Made by a program: the position numbers and the translations under genes. From an uncultured Eubacteriales bacterium (GTDB lineage: Bacteria; Bacillota; Clostridia; Oscillospirales; Oscillospiraceae), in NCBI GenBank assembly GCA_900550165.1, contig URQY01000008.1, positions 1 to 64,000 of the forward strand: a stretch of DNA of 64,000 nucleotides, read 5' to 3'. Every line of letters begins with the position of its first letter. Within the stretch, counting starts at the first letter, position 1. Positions 1 to 8,907 of this stretch are shown one piece after another. Under the pieces are notes generated by a model. That model had not been told where the DNA came from. It did no database searches and worked only from the letters and a program-made list of their open reading frames with translations.

Positions 1-91
1 CTTTGGCTTTCAGGGATAAGTTCCTGTTCCGCAGGTGGTGGTTTGACATGACCGTATAGCCGCTGTTCTTTTCTACCCGAAATACTGCCAT
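1..91 (-). CDS. Mobile-element helix-turn-helix/replication-type protein, N-terminus only
   Basis: Only the first 30 codons are in the window, read leftwards from an ATG at 91. A clear ribosome binding site (AAAGGAGG) lies about ten bases upstream. The peptide starts MAVFRVEKNSGYTVMSNHHL and continues into LSLKAK. From memory of the family, this N-terminus is typical of helix-turn-helix, replisome-organiser-like proteins carried by conjugative or mobilisable elements of gut Firmicutes. The gene is preceded by a terminator-like leader hairpin. It suggests that an integrated element or its remnant lies to the left. The family call rests on a short N-terminus, and the rest of the gene is outside the window. 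Confidence 0.6.
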   Translation of the reverse strand, partial: MAVFRVEKNSGYTVMSNHHLRNRNLSLKAK

Positions 92-120
92 TTCACGGAT
101 GCCTCCTTTCGTTGCAAACA

Positions 121-171
121 AAAAAAGCAGCGTCCATTTGCTCCCGGTGATGGGAGAAGTGAACGCTGCGC
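121..171 (-). terminator. Leader terminator/attenuator upstream of the mobile-element gene
   Basis: On the minus strand a long stem (GCAGCGTTCACTTCTCCC pairing with GGGAGCAAATGGACGCTGC, loop ATCACC) is followed at once by a run of seven T. It sits 30 bases before the ribosome binding site of the gene starting at 91. It either ends an upstream transcript or acts as an attenuator for that gene. Confidence 0.75.
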
Positions 172-377
172 GTACTTGATAATTTTTAGGTTGTGTGGTA
201 TATAAAAGGCAACTGGATTTCAAACACAGCTGCCCATCGGGGTGCGATACAAGCAAGTTGCTATCCGATGACCTCAAAAACAAATTGTACTACGATGGTT
301 TTCGAAAAATGCTGTATCACTACTCGCACCACTAAAAGCGGCATTAGTTTCCGCACTTTTTCAAAAAATATGAGCAC
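172..377. other. AT-richer spacer between mobile-element gene and ridA
   Basis: I see no convincing gene here. The base composition is visibly more AT-rich than the chromosomal genes to the right. It contains an imperfect inverted repeat (CATCGG near 236 and CCGATG near 266). A 62-codon open frame at 193-381 has no ribosome binding site or recognisable motif. The end of the mobile element may lie in this stretch, but no attachment core or flanking repeat can be identified without the other end. Confidence 0.4.
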
Positions 378-406
378 TTGACGCCATATGCACAAAATGC
401 TATGAT
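378..406 (+). promoter_or_regulatory. Sigma-A promoter of ridA
   Basis: TTGACG (378-383) and TATGAT (401-406) are separated by 17 bases. The ribosome binding site AAGGAGG (422-428) and the GTG start at 437 follow. Confidence 0.8.
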
Positions 407-436
407 GAATATACATTAAATAAGGAGGATATTCCT

Positions 437-817
437 GTGAAACACGTGATCGCTACTACTGCCGCGCCCGGTGCCGTCGGCCCCTACTCTCAGGCTATCG
501 AGGCGAACGGCTTTGTCTTTGTCTCCGGACAGCTTCCGCTCGACCCCGCCACCGGCGCGTTTGTCTCCGACAATACGGCTGAGCAGGCGGAGCAGAGCAT
601 CAAGAATCTGCTTGCCGTGCTCGAGGCGGCGGGCTGCAAGGCAGAGGATGTCGTCAAGACGACGGTCTTTCTGATCGATATCGGCGATTTCGCCGTCGTC
701 AACGAGGTCTACGCCAAGTACTTCAAGGGTGAGTGCCCCGCGCGCTGCGCGATGCAGGTCAGCGCACTGCCCAAGGGCGCGCTGGTCGAGATCGAGGCCA
801 TCGCGGTCAAGCCGTAG
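437..817 (+). CDS. ridA: RidA family reactive intermediate/imine deaminase
   Basis: This 126-residue protein is full length for the RidA/YjgF/UK114 family. RidA hydrolyses reactive 2-aminoacrylate and other enamine/imine intermediates released by PLP enzymes, protecting cytosolic PLP enzymes from damage. The N-terminal GAVGPYSQA segment and the C-terminal CPARCAMQVSALPKGALVEI signature, with the arginine that binds the substrate carboxylate, are both present. It starts at GTG 437, nine bases after AAGGAGG, and is transcribed alone: its own promoter is upstream and a terminator follows. The window encodes at least two PLP enzymes that could release enamines, which fits a protective role, though RidA is widespread and need not be linked to them. 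Confidence 0.93.
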   Translation: MKHVIATTAAPGAVGPYSQAIEANGFVFVSGQLPLDPATGAFVSDNTAEQAEQSIKNLLAVLEAAGCKAEDVVKTTVFLIDIGDFAVVNEVYAKYFKGECPARCAMQVSALPKGALVEIEAIAVKP

Positions 818-831
818 AGCGGACAAAAATG

Positions 832-870
832 AAAAGAAAAGGGAGAAACGTGCGTTTCTCCCTTTCTTTT
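832..870 (+). terminator. Terminator after ridA
   Basis: The stem AAAGGGAGAAACG/CGTTTCTCCCTTT with a two-base loop is followed by a T-rich run, about 15 bases after the ridA stop codon. Confidence 0.8.
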
Positions 871-885
871 TCTGCGCGGACGCGG

Positions 886-891
886 TATAAT
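886..891 (+). promoter_or_regulatory. Probable -10 box for the zinc-ribbon/CDF/sirtuin operon
   Basis: A perfect TATAAT lies 47 bases before the start of the zinc-ribbon gene. The -35 region falls in the T-run of the ridA terminator and is weak (TTTCTT-like). Confidence 0.5.
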
Positions 892-937
892 ATCCCAATT
901 GCGATATAAAATTTGACCTTTCCGGGAGGAAAATGGG

Positions 938-1543
938 ATGAAAGAAGAAATGCGTACCATCGGCTACCTCTGCCCCGCGTGCCATAAGCGCGTGATCCAG
1001 CAGCGGAGCGTCTTCGCGCTGAGCGCGTCGGGCGCGGTGGTGAGCTGCGAATGCGGCCAGTCGAGCCTGGAAATTGAAGCGGAGGAGAACAAGTTCCGCC
1101 TGCGCGTGCCCTGCGGTGTGTGCGGTGAGGAGCACACGGCGGAGTGCAGCGCGGAGAGGCTCCTGCACGGGCGCGGCATCGGCCTTGCCTGCCCCGATAC
1201 TAAGATGCTCTGCTGCTTCATCGGCGAGGACTACGCCGTGGAGCACGAAATGGAGCAGCTCTCGCTCGCGGCGGCGAAGGAGCGCGAGCAGGGCAACGAC
1301 CCCGCCGCCTTCGCCGACAGCGTCATCATGTACGAGGTGCTCTCCGAGCTCAAGGAGATCGCCGCGCGCAAGGACGGCATCACCTGCTCCTGCGGCAGCC
1401 GCGACTACGGCATGGAGATCCGCAGCACCTATGTCGATCTTGTGTGCAAAAGGTGCGGTGCGAAGCTCCGCATCCCTGCGGCAACGGATGAGGACCTCGA
1501 CCGCCTCTGCTGCCGCATGAAATTACAGATCAAGAGCGAGTGA
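938..1543 (+). CDS. Conserved zinc-ribbon protein of unknown function
   Basis: This 201-residue protein has no recognised catalytic domain. Cysteines are grouped as CxxC/CxC pairs: CPAC and CECG in the first 35 residues, CGVCG near 58, CSCG near 149 and CKRCG near 169. This suggests two or three zinc ribbons flanking an acidic helical middle (about residues 95-140). The ATG at 938 is chosen because GGGAGG lies at a good distance; the earlier ATG at 933 is out of frame. It leads a compact same-strand run with a metal exporter 10 bases downstream and a sirtuin after that. Its function is unknown. A role in metal sensing or nucleic-acid binding would be a guess from the ribbons alone. Confidence 0.75.
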   Translation: MKEEMRTIGYLCPACHKRVIQQRSVFALSASGAVVSCECGQSSLEIEAEENKFRLRVPCGVCGEEHTAECSAERLLHGRGIGLACPDTKMLCCFIGEDYAVEHEMEQLSLAAAKEREQGNDPAAFADSVIMYEVLSELKEIAARKDGITCSCGSRDYGMEIRSTYVDLVCKRCGAKLRIPAATDEDLDRLCCRMKLQIKSE

Positions 1544-1553
1544 GGGAAGGAAC

Positions 1554-2723
1554 ATGATCGGATTTCTCGCCAAGCACCTGATTCGCGACTATCAGAATGT
1601 CGGCGCGCCGGAGGTGCGCCGCGCTTATGGCGTGCTCTGCGGCGCGGCGGGTATCGTTATCAATCTCCTGCTCTTCGCGCTCAAGCTGCTCGCCGGCACG
1701 CTGGCGGGCTCTGTCGCCATCACAGCGGATGCGTTCAACAACCTGTCCGACGCGGGGGCGTCCATCGTGACGCTTTTGGGCTTTCGCCTCGCAGGGCAGA
1801 AGCCGGACCCCGAGCATCCCTTCGGACACGGGCGGATCGAGTACATCTCGGGGCTTATCGTCTCGCTCGTTATTCTGCTGATGGGCTTTGAGCTGCTGCG
1901 TGACGCCATCGCAGCCATTCTGCATCCCGAGACCGTGGAGTGCAGTGTGCTGACGGTCACGATTTTGCTTGTCTCCATCTGCGCCAAGTTTTATATGTAC
2001 TGCTACAACCGCGGCGTGGGGAAGAAAATCGGCGCGGCCGCTATGCAGGCGACGGCGGCGGACAGCCTGTCCGACTGCGCGGCTACCGCGGCGGTGCTGC
2101 TGGCGACGCTCGCGGGCTACTTTCTCGGCTGGAGGATCGACGGATGGTGCGGCCTGGTCGTGTCGCTGCTCATCCTGTGGGCGGGCTTTCAGGCAGCGAG
2201 AGATACGCTTTCGCCGCTGCTCGGCCAGCCGCCGACGGAGGAGTTTGTGCAGCAGATCCGCGATATCGTGATGGCAAACAAGACCGTCTGCGGCATCCAC
2301 GACCTTGTGGTGCATGACTACGGTCCCGGCCGCGTGATGATCTCGCTGCACGCCGAGGTCCCCGCGCACGGTGATATCCTTGCCCTGCACGATGAGATCG
2401 ACAACGTGGAAAAGGAGCTGCACGACAAGCTCGGTTGCGAGGCCGTCATCCACATGGATCCCATCGTGACGGACGACGAAGCGGTGAATGCCGCGCATGA
2501 AAAGATCGCCGCGCTCGTGCGCAGCATCGATGAAAATATTTCCATCCACGACTTCCGTATGGTCACCGGGCCGACGCACACGAATGTCATCTTTGACGCC
2601 GTGGTGCCGTATGGCTGCGCCATGAGCGACAGGGAAGCGGAGGAGAAGATCAAGCAGGCGGTGCACGAGCTGGACCCGCATTATTATGCCGTGGTGCAGA
2701 TCGACAAGAGTTATGTGATGTGA
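1554..2723 (+). CDS. Cation diffusion facilitator (CDF) metal exporter, possibly Mn2+
   Basis: This 389-residue inner-membrane antiporter of the CDF family has six predicted membrane helices (about 30-220) and a cytoplasmic ferredoxin-like dimerisation domain (about 230-310) plus a C-terminal extension. The family signature HPFGHGRIEYISGL is at 88-101. Metal-site residues can be read: N62-xxx-D66 in helix 2 and D170-xxx-D174 in helix 5. The ND/DD pattern is the one reported for manganese-exporting MntE-type CDFs, whereas zinc exporters normally carry a histidine, so Mn2+ export is inferred. It starts ten bases after the zinc-ribbon gene with GGAAGGA as ribosome binding site and is likely cotranscribed with it. 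Confidence 0.88.
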   Translation: MIGFLAKHLIRDYQNVGAPEVRRAYGVLCGAAGIVINLLLFALKLLAGTLAGSVAITADAFNNLSDAGASIVTLLGFRLAGQKPDPEHPFGHGRIEYISGLIVSLVILLMGFELLRDAIAAILHPETVECSVLTVTILLVSICAKFYMYCYNRGVGKKIGAAAMQATAADSLSDCAATAAVLLATLAGYFLGWRIDGWCGLVVSLLILWAGFQAARDTLSPLLGQPPTEEFVQQIRDIVMANKTVCGIHDLVVHDYGPGRVMISLHAEVPAHGDILALHDEIDNVEKELHDKLGCEAVIHMDPIVTDDEAVNAAHEKIAALVRSIDENISIHDFRMVTGPTHTNVIFDAVVPYGCAMSDREAEEKIKQAVHELDPHYYAVVQIDKSYVM

Positions 2724-2748
2724 GCGCACGCGCGCCAAAGGAGAAACG

Positions 2749-3465
2749 ATGACGGAAGAAGTCAGAAGGCTCAAGGAGCTTGTCGACCATTCGGACAATA
2801 TCGTGTTTTTCGGCGGGGCGGGCGTCTCGACCGAGAGCGGCATTCCTGATTTTCGCAGCGTGGACGGCCTTTACCACCAGCAGTGGGACGACCCGCCGGA
2901 GACGATCCTGAGCCATACCTATTATGAGCGCTATCCCGAGAAGTTTTTCGCCTTTTACCGCGCAAAGCTCCTCTGCGGAGGCGCGAAGCCCAACGCCGCG
3001 CACTTAAAGCTTGCCGAGTGGGAGAAAGAGGGAAAGCTCAAGGCCGTCATCACGCAGAATATCGACGGGCTGCATCAGGCGGCGGGCAGCAAGAACGTCC
3101 TCGAGCTGCACGGCAGCACCCTGCGCAACTACTGCGAGAAATGCGGCAAGTTCTATGATGCGGCCTATATCAAGCATTCAACGGGCGTGCCGCGCTGCAC
3201 CTGCGGCGGGCGCATCAAGCCGGACGTGGTGCTTTATGAAGAGGGCCTCGATGAAAAGACGCTGTATCGCGCAGTGGAATACATCCAGGAGGCCGACGTG
3301 CTCATCATCGCGGGTACATCGCTCGCGGTCTATCCGGCGGCAGGGCTTGTGCGTTACTATCGCGGAGACAAGCTTGTCGTCATCAACAAAACGCCGCTCG
3401 ACCGCGGCCTTGGCGAGGACCTTGTCATCACGGGGGCCGTGGGGGAGACGCTGACACAACTGTAA
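2749..3465 (+). CDS. cobB: Sir2 family NAD-dependent protein deacylase
   Basis: A 238-residue sirtuin, normal length for bacterial CobB/SrtN. It removes acetyl or acyl groups from lysines, using NAD+ and giving nicotinamide and O-acyl-ADP-ribose. Visible motifs are GAGVSTESGIPDFR (NAD binding), TQNIDGLHQAAGS, the catalytic histidine in LELHGS, two zinc cysteine pairs (CEKC and CTC), and GTSLAVYPAAGL near the C-terminus. The ribosome binding site AAAGGAG precedes the ATG, and the gene follows the CDF exporter by 25 bases on the same strand. A hairpin with a weak T-run after the stop probably ends this operon. Confidence 0.93.
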   Translation: MTEEVRRLKELVDHSDNIVFFGGAGVSTESGIPDFRSVDGLYHQQWDDPPETILSHTYYERYPEKFFAFYRAKLLCGGAKPNAAHLKLAEWEKEGKLKAVITQNIDGLHQAAGSKNVLELHGSTLRNYCEKCGKFYDAAYIKHSTGVPRCTCGGRIKPDVVLYEEGLDEKTLYRAVEYIQEADVLIIAGTSLAVYPAAGLVRYYRGDKLVVINKTPLDRGLGEDLVITGAVGETLTQL

Positions 3466-3469
3466 AAAT

Positions 3470-3513
3470 ATGCCGGAAAAGTTTGAAAAATACGCGCTTT
3501 TCCGGCATTTCTC
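3470..3513 (+). terminator. Terminator after the sirtuin gene
   Basis: The stem ATGCCGGAAAAG / CTTTTCCGGCAT is separated by an AT-rich loop and followed by a short T-run. Confidence 0.6.
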
Positions 3514-3550
3514 ACACAACAAAAAAATTCGTTTTTTTCTCAAAAAAAGG

Positions 3551-3580
3551 TTGACATTTGGGCACTTTTGGGCTTATAAT
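3551..3580 (+). promoter_or_regulatory. Strong sigma-A promoter of the tRNA-Leu pair
   Basis: Consensus TTGACA (3551-3556) and TATAAT (3575-3580) are spaced by 18 bases, 46 bases before the first tRNA. Confidence 0.88.
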
Positions 3581-3625
3581 AGCCAAGCGGTCGTTGAGAG
3601 AGACAACCGCCTGAAAGATGAATAT

Positions 3626-3712
3626 GCGGGTGTGCTGGAATTGGCAGACAGGCTAGCTTGAGGTGCTAGTGTTCGTATGGACGTGCGGGTTCAAGTCCCG
3701 CCATCCGCACCA
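3626..3712 (+). tRNA. tRNA-Leu (anticodon GAG)
   Basis: An 87-base tRNA including the encoded CCA. The acceptor stem GCGGGTG pairs with CATCCGC (one G-U). The anticodon stem CTAGC/GCTAG closes loop TTGAGGT, giving anticodon GAG (CUC/CUU codons). A long variable arm, as expected for a class II leucine tRNA, and a T arm with GGTTCAAGTCC are present. Confidence 0.95.
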
Positions 3713-3731
3713 TCTTTTCGAAATTAAATAC

Positions 3732-3819
3732 GCGCGAGTGGTGGAATTGGCAGACTCGCTAGATTCAGGTTCTAGTGCTCATTACGGGCGTGCGGGTTCA
3801 AGTCCCGCCTCGCGCACCA
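3732..3819 (+). tRNA. tRNA-Leu (anticodon CAG)
   Basis: An 88-base tRNA including CCA. The acceptor stem GCGCGAG pairs with CTCGCGC. The anticodon stem CTAGA/TCTAG closes loop TTCAGGT, giving anticodon CAG (CUG codons). It has a long variable arm and lies 19 bases after the first tRNA-Leu, almost certainly in the same transcript. Confidence 0.95.
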
Positions 3820-3828
3820 AAGTGTTGA

Positions 3829-3862
3829 AACTCAAGGGTTTTTTCCCTTGGGTTTTTTCTTT
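3829..3862 (+). terminator. Terminator of the tRNA-Leu transcript
   Basis: The stem CTCAAGGG / CCCTTGGG (loop TTTTTT) is followed by TTTTTTCTTTT. Confidence 0.88.
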
Positions 3863-4077
3863 TACATTAGATTCCTTGGGGTGGTAGAGAACTAGATTTT
3901 TTAGAGATCAGAAAGCAGTGTTATTTTTTGCGCTTTACGAACAGCCTTCCTAACAAAAATTCTCCTCTTGTTTCGCTTGCGTCAGAATACAGGGCCGTTT
4001 CAAAAAACTTTTCAAATGTGAAACATTTCCGCAGCCTGAGTGATATAGTAAGTGAAAGGCCTTTCAAGGAGAATCCT

Positions 4078-4560
4078 ATGTTGACAGAAGAACAGTTTTC
4101 GTATCTTGCAAAAAAGTATATGGACACGGTGTTCCGTCTGGCGCTCCACTACACCAAAAGCCGCTCGGAATCGGACGACATCACGCAGGAGGTGCTGCTC
4201 AAGCTCTACCGCGCGGACAAGACGTTTGAGAGCGAAGACCACGTCAGGCACTGGCTCATCCGTGTCACGGTCAACGAGTGCAAGCGGATGTTTCTCTCTC
4301 CGTGGAAGCGGACGGAGCCAATCGATGATTATGCCGAACAGCTTACGTTCAAAACGCCGGAGCACAGCGAGCTCTTTCATGCTGTGATGGCGCTGCCGCA
4401 GAAATACCGTGTGCCGCTCTTCCTGCATTATTACGAGGGCTACTCCTGCGAGGAGATCTCCCAATTCCTTGGCATTCCCAACGCGACCGTCCGCACCAGA
4501 TTGCGGCGCGGGCGGGAACAGCTCAAAACCAATCTTCAGGAGGCGAACAACGATGTTTGA
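4078..4560 (+). CDS. ECF-type RNA polymerase sigma-70 family factor
   Basis: A 160-residue sigma factor with only region 2 (about residues 8-75, with DDITQEVLLKLYR as the 2.2 core-binding helix) and region 4 (about 105-155, PQKYRVPLFLHYYEGYSCEE and the ATVRTRLRRGREQLK recognition helix). It redirects RNA polymerase to a small regulon. The ATG at 4078 is used because AAGGAG lies at 4067-4072; a longer frame upstream has no ribosome binding site. The next gene overlaps its end by eight bases and encodes a membrane-anchored protein, the standard sigma/anti-sigma arrangement. A TGAAAC at 4019-4024 could be an autoregulatory ECF -35 element, but no clear partner -10 is seen. Confidence 0.88.
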   Translation: MLTEEQFSYLAKKYMDTVFRLALHYTKSRSESDDITQEVLLKLYRADKTFESEDHVRHWLIRVTVNECKRMFLSPWKRTEPIDDYAEQLTFKTPEHSELFHAVMALPQKYRVPLFLHYYEGYSCEEISQFLGIPNATVRTRLRRGREQLKTNLQEANNDV

Positions 4561-5554
4561 CGAAAACCTATATCAAGAGACGATCTCTGCGCTTCACGCC
4601 TCCGAAGACACACTTTCGGAGGTAATGAACATGACGCACAAGACGAAAAGAAGAGGCCGCCTGCGCACGGCGGCGGTGCTTGCGGCGGTCATCGCGATCC
4701 TGTGCTGCACGGCGGCAGCTGCAGCGGCGCTTGGACTGGATCAGCGGTTGGCGGAGTACTTTGGAGCAACGGCGGAGCAGGAAGAGCTGCTCTCGACTGC
4801 GGCGGTCCCAATGAACATTGTGAAGCGGGACTGCGGCGCGGTGCTGCGCATCGAGCAGGTCATCGCCGATCGCTATTGTGCGGCGGTCCTCATCGACTTT
4901 ACCGCGCCGGATGGGACAGTTCTGGATCAGGACTACTACGCATTCGATCGGAGCGTGTCCGCAACGTCCAGGGACGGAGTGGAGATGGAGACCTACGGCA
5001 TTGGCTGGGAGGTATTGCCAAGCAGCACGGAGGATGAGACGGGCCGCCATGCCGCGATCTTGATGACGATCCATTCTCTGAAAGGAGAATTCAACTTCAT
5101 CGGTGCGAAGGTGAAGTTGACGCTCGATGGCCTGTATCGGGACAACTGGTTGGAAGAACTTGTCGTTCCCGGGCGCTGGAGCTGCACATTCACCATGCCG
5201 GAGACTGATCCGGGACGCCTGTGCACGGTGAATGAGCCGATCGAGATTGAGGGAAAGAACGCTGTTCTGACGACGCTCTATGTCTCGCCGCTCTCGCTGA
5301 CCTGCGAGATCAAGCAGGGAACGGATGATCTGAAAGAAACGGTTGAGCCCATCCACAGCGACGACGGGAAGGAGAGCATCGCTCCCGAGGTGACGCTGCA
5401 AAACGGCGAAACGGTCGGCGCGGCGGACTGGTTGTTCCTTATAACGAATTATGCCGATAAGCGCGGGCGCTACTGCTTCCAAATGGATGAAATTCTTGAC
5501 CCGGAAACGGTGAGCAGCGTTTCCGCCTTCGGAGAGACGTTCTCCGTCGAATGA
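4553..5554 (+). CDS. Membrane-anchored anti-sigma factor (DUF4179-like)
   Basis: A 333-residue protein with a short cytoplasmic N-terminus (about 1-36), one membrane helix (about 38-61, rich in Ala/Leu/Cys) and a large extracytoplasmic part with no enzyme motif. This layout and the position directly behind an ECF sigma gene fit the anti-sigma factors with a DUF4179-type sensor region. By inference its N-terminus holds the sigma factor until a surface signal is sensed. The ATG at 4553 overlaps the sigma stop by eight bases and has AGGAGG just upstream inside the sigma gene, suggesting translational coupling. A strong bidirectional terminator follows. Confidence 0.72.
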   Translation: MFDENLYQETISALHASEDTLSEVMNMTHKTKRRGRLRTAAVLAAVIAILCCTAAAAAALGLDQRLAEYFGATAEQEELLSTAAVPMNIVKRDCGAVLRIEQVIADRYCAAVLIDFTAPDGTVLDQDYYAFDRSVSATSRDGVEMETYGIGWEVLPSSTEDETGRHAAILMTIHSLKGEFNFIGAKVKLTLDGLYRDNWLEELVVPGRWSCTFTMPETDPGRLCTVNEPIEIEGKNAVLTTLYVSPLSLTCEIKQGTDDLKETVEPIHSDDGKESIAPEVTLQNGETVGAADWLFLITNYADKRGRYCFQMDEILDPETVSSVSAFGETFSVE

Positions 5555-5580
5555 CGGGACGATAAAGCATATTTATGTAA

Positions 5581-5617
5581 AAAAGGGGCCTCTGCATCAA
5601 AGCAGAGGCCCCTTTTT
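5581..5617. terminator. Bidirectional terminator between anti-sigma gene and trpA
   Basis: The stem AAGGGGCCTCTGC / GCAGAGGCCCCTT (loop ATCAAA) is flanked by A-run and T-run on the two sides, so it can serve both converging transcripts. Confidence 0.88.
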
Positions 5618-5624
5618 CCTGTTT

Positions 5625-6387
5625 TCACCGCAGCGCGTCTTTCATTTCTTTTACATACGCACCGATGTGCTCGGGCGCGTCCTTGCCGTACTGGGCAAGG
5701 AGCTTGACGATGGCGGAGCCGACGATCGCGCCGTCGGAGAGGTCGGCCATCTTCTTCGCCTGCTCGGGCGTGGAGATGCCAAAGCCGATGGCGCAGGGAA
5801 TGGCGGTATTTTCCCGCACGAGGGAGACGATGGAGGCGAGGTCGGTCTTGATCTCGCTGCGCTCGCCCGTGACGCCGAGCGAGGAGACGATGTAGAGAAA
5901 GCCCTCGGCCTCCCGTGCGATCATTGCAATGCGGTTTTCCGACGTCGGCGCGATGAGGGAGACAAAGTCGACGCCGTATTTGCGGCACGCGGGGAGGAAA
6001 TCCTCCTTTTCCTCATACGGCACGTCCGGCAGGATGAGTCCGTCGATGCCGGCGTCGCGGCAGTTCGACAAAAAGCGCTCTGCGCCATAGGAAAAGACGA
6101 CGTTCGCATAGGTCATGAAGACCATGGGGATCGTCACATCGTGCCGCAGCTCGCGCACGAGGTCGAAAATTTTGTCGGTCGTCACGCCGCTTTGCAGGGC
6201 GCGCAGGTTTGCCGCCTGAATGACCGGCCCCTCCGCCGTGGGATCGGAGAAGGGAATGCCGAGCTCAATGAGATCGGCGCCGTTTTGCGCGGCGGCGCGA
6301 ACGGCTGCGGCGGTCGTTTCAAGATCGGGGTTGCCGCAGGTTAGAAAGGCGATGAACGCCTTGCCGTGGTCAAATGCTCTTGCAAGA

Positions 6388-6395
<8 letters not shown>
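5625..6395 (-). CDS. trpA: Tryptophan synthase alpha subunit
   Basis: The 256-residue alpha subunit cleaves indole-3-glycerol phosphate to indole and glyceraldehyde 3-phosphate, with indole channelled to TrpB. The TIM-barrel motifs are intact: ELGIPFSDPTAEGPVIQAAN (catalytic Glu and Asp), DVPYEEKEDF, SSLGVTGER, and the phosphate loop GFGISTPEQ...GAIVGSA. The start is the ATG at 6395, eight bases inside the end of trpB and behind GGGGAGG, so translation is coupled to trpB. It is the last gene of the operon, and its reading frame looks undamaged, but its partner TrpB lacks an N-terminus here. Confidence 0.93.
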
Positions 6396-7433
<1,038 letters not shown>

Positions 7434-7457
<24 letters not shown>

Positions 7458-8534
7458 GGAGTGCAGCGTTTCGACCTGCACCGTGCCGAATTTGCTCACC
7501 TTGCCGAGGTCGTTGCGCCCGAGGTCGACGAGCATATTGTGCTCGGCAAGCTCCTTTTCGTCGTGCAGGAGGCTTTCTTCGAGCGCCTTGTCCTCTTCCT
7601 CCGTTTTGCCGCGCGGACGGGTGCCGGCAAGGGGGAAGGTATGCAGCACGCCGTCTTTCAGCTTGACGAGTGTTTCGGGCGAGGCGCCCGCGACCTCGAC
7701 GTCCGTGCCGGAGAAGTAGAACATATACGGTGGGGGATTGATCGTGCGCAGCACGCGGTAGGTGTTGAGCAAACTTCCCTCAAACGGGGCGCTCAGGCGG
7801 TTGGAGAGCACGATCTGGAAAATGTCGCCATCGCGGATGTGGTGCTTGGCGGTCTCGACCATCGCGCAGAACTGCTCTTTGGAAAAGAGCGGCGTGACTT
7901 CGCCGAGGAGCCGTCCGGGGGTCTCCTGCTTTTTTTCGCCGGTTTTGAGAAGGGAGACGAGCTGCTCCAGCTCGAGCCGTGCCTTGTTGTAGCCGACCTC
8001 GACGTCGCTGAGCGCCATGTTGACGATGAGCACGATCTTCTGCCGCACGTGGTCGAAAGCGATGACCTTGTCGAACAGCATCAGATCGACGTCCTTGAAG
8101 CTGTCCTCGTCCTGCTCGCCGCAGCGGACGCTCGGCTCGCTGTATTTGAGATAGTCGTAGGAAAAGTAGCCCACAAGCCCGCCGGTGAAGGAGGGGAGGT
8201 AGTCGAAGCGGGGACTTTTATAGCCGGTCAGCAGCTCGCGCAGATATTGGGACGGGTCGTCCGTGCGGACGGTGAGGCCGCCGGCCTTCAGTTCGCCGTT
8301 GATGCAGGTGATCTCGAGCTTTGGGTCAAAGCCGAGAAAGGTGTAGCGTCCCCAGCGGTCGTCCGCCTGCGCGGATTCGAGCATATAGCAGTGGGTGGAC
8401 ACATTTTTAAGGATGCGCATCGCCTCAATGGGAGTGATGAAGTCGGAGAGGATCTCGCAGCTCAGCGTCAGCACGTCGTACTGCTTCGCCGCGGCGAGGT
8501 CCTTCACGGTTTCGAGCAGTGGTAGGATATTCAT
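7434..8534 (-). pseudogene. trpE: Anthranilate synthase component I, 3'-truncated by deletion
   Basis: TrpE makes anthranilate from chorismate. The frame begins at ATG 8534 behind AGGAGG and reads well through the N-terminal domain (the LES feedback-site motif in CYMLESAQ) and much of the chorismate-binding domain (DIFQIVLSNR, AGASPETLV, LAGTRPRGKTEEED, LVDLGRNDLGKVSKFGTV). After VETLHS it turns into eight unrelated residues and stops at 7434, giving 366 residues instead of about 490-500. The lost part holds catalytic and chorismate-binding segments. The junction at about 7455-7460 runs straight into trpB, so trpG, trpD, trpC and trpF, if they were here, are gone. Confidence 0.88.
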
Positions 8535-8554
8535 ACGTGACCTCCTGAAAAAGA

Positions 8555-8587
8555 AAAGCTCCTTTGGCGTTCTGCCAAAGGAGCTTT
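8555..8587 (-). terminator. T-box regulated terminator of the trp leader
   Basis: Stem AAAGCTCCTTTGGC (8555-8568) pairs with GCCAAAGGAGCTTT (8574-8587). On the minus strand it is followed by TCTTTTT, 20 bases before the trpE ribosome binding site. It is the terminator half of the T-box switch. Confidence 0.9.
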
Positions 8588-8905
8588 CTGCGCAAACAAA
8601 AGCGCCCCCGACAGAACGATGCCGTCTGTCAAGGACGAATGCGATACGAAAAACGAACAATCCGCGGTGCCACCTTGAATTCACGGGCTTTTCCCGTGCG
8701 CTTGGCGGAGATACCATCATATCTCCCGGCAACTGACGTATGCCAACACGTTGCAGGATACTCTGCGCGCAAAGCGCATTTCGCTGCACCCTCGGCGGTC
8801 CATTTGACAATGTGTATCTTGCCTGATTTTCAGCGTCGCAGGCTCTCTGTGAAGGCATCATTGCCGTTATCTCCGCTTCAACGGTTTGCGGTATTAACTT
8901 GAGCG
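8555..8905 (-). promoter_or_regulatory. Tryptophan T-box leader
   Basis: A T-box riboswitch reads the charging state of a tRNA and permits readthrough when it is uncharged. The conserved T-box sequence AAGGTGGCACCGCGG is read on the minus strand at 8676-8662. A Stem I region with the AG-rich bulge lies upstream. The likely specifier is UGG (8802-8800), followed by a purine, in the context AAATGGACC, which is the Trp codon. The terminator hairpin at 8555-8587 completes it. The leader is intact although the operon behind it is internally deleted. Confidence 0.92.
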
Positions 8906-8907
8906 AA

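Noticed and set aside
193..381. 62-codon open frame between the mobile-element gene and ridA
   Set aside because: No ribosome binding site or recognisable motif, and its amino-acid composition is atypical (Thr/Cys/Ser-rich).
3470..3887. Short open frames across the tRNA-Leu genes
   Set aside because: They overlap well-formed tRNAs and a terminator.
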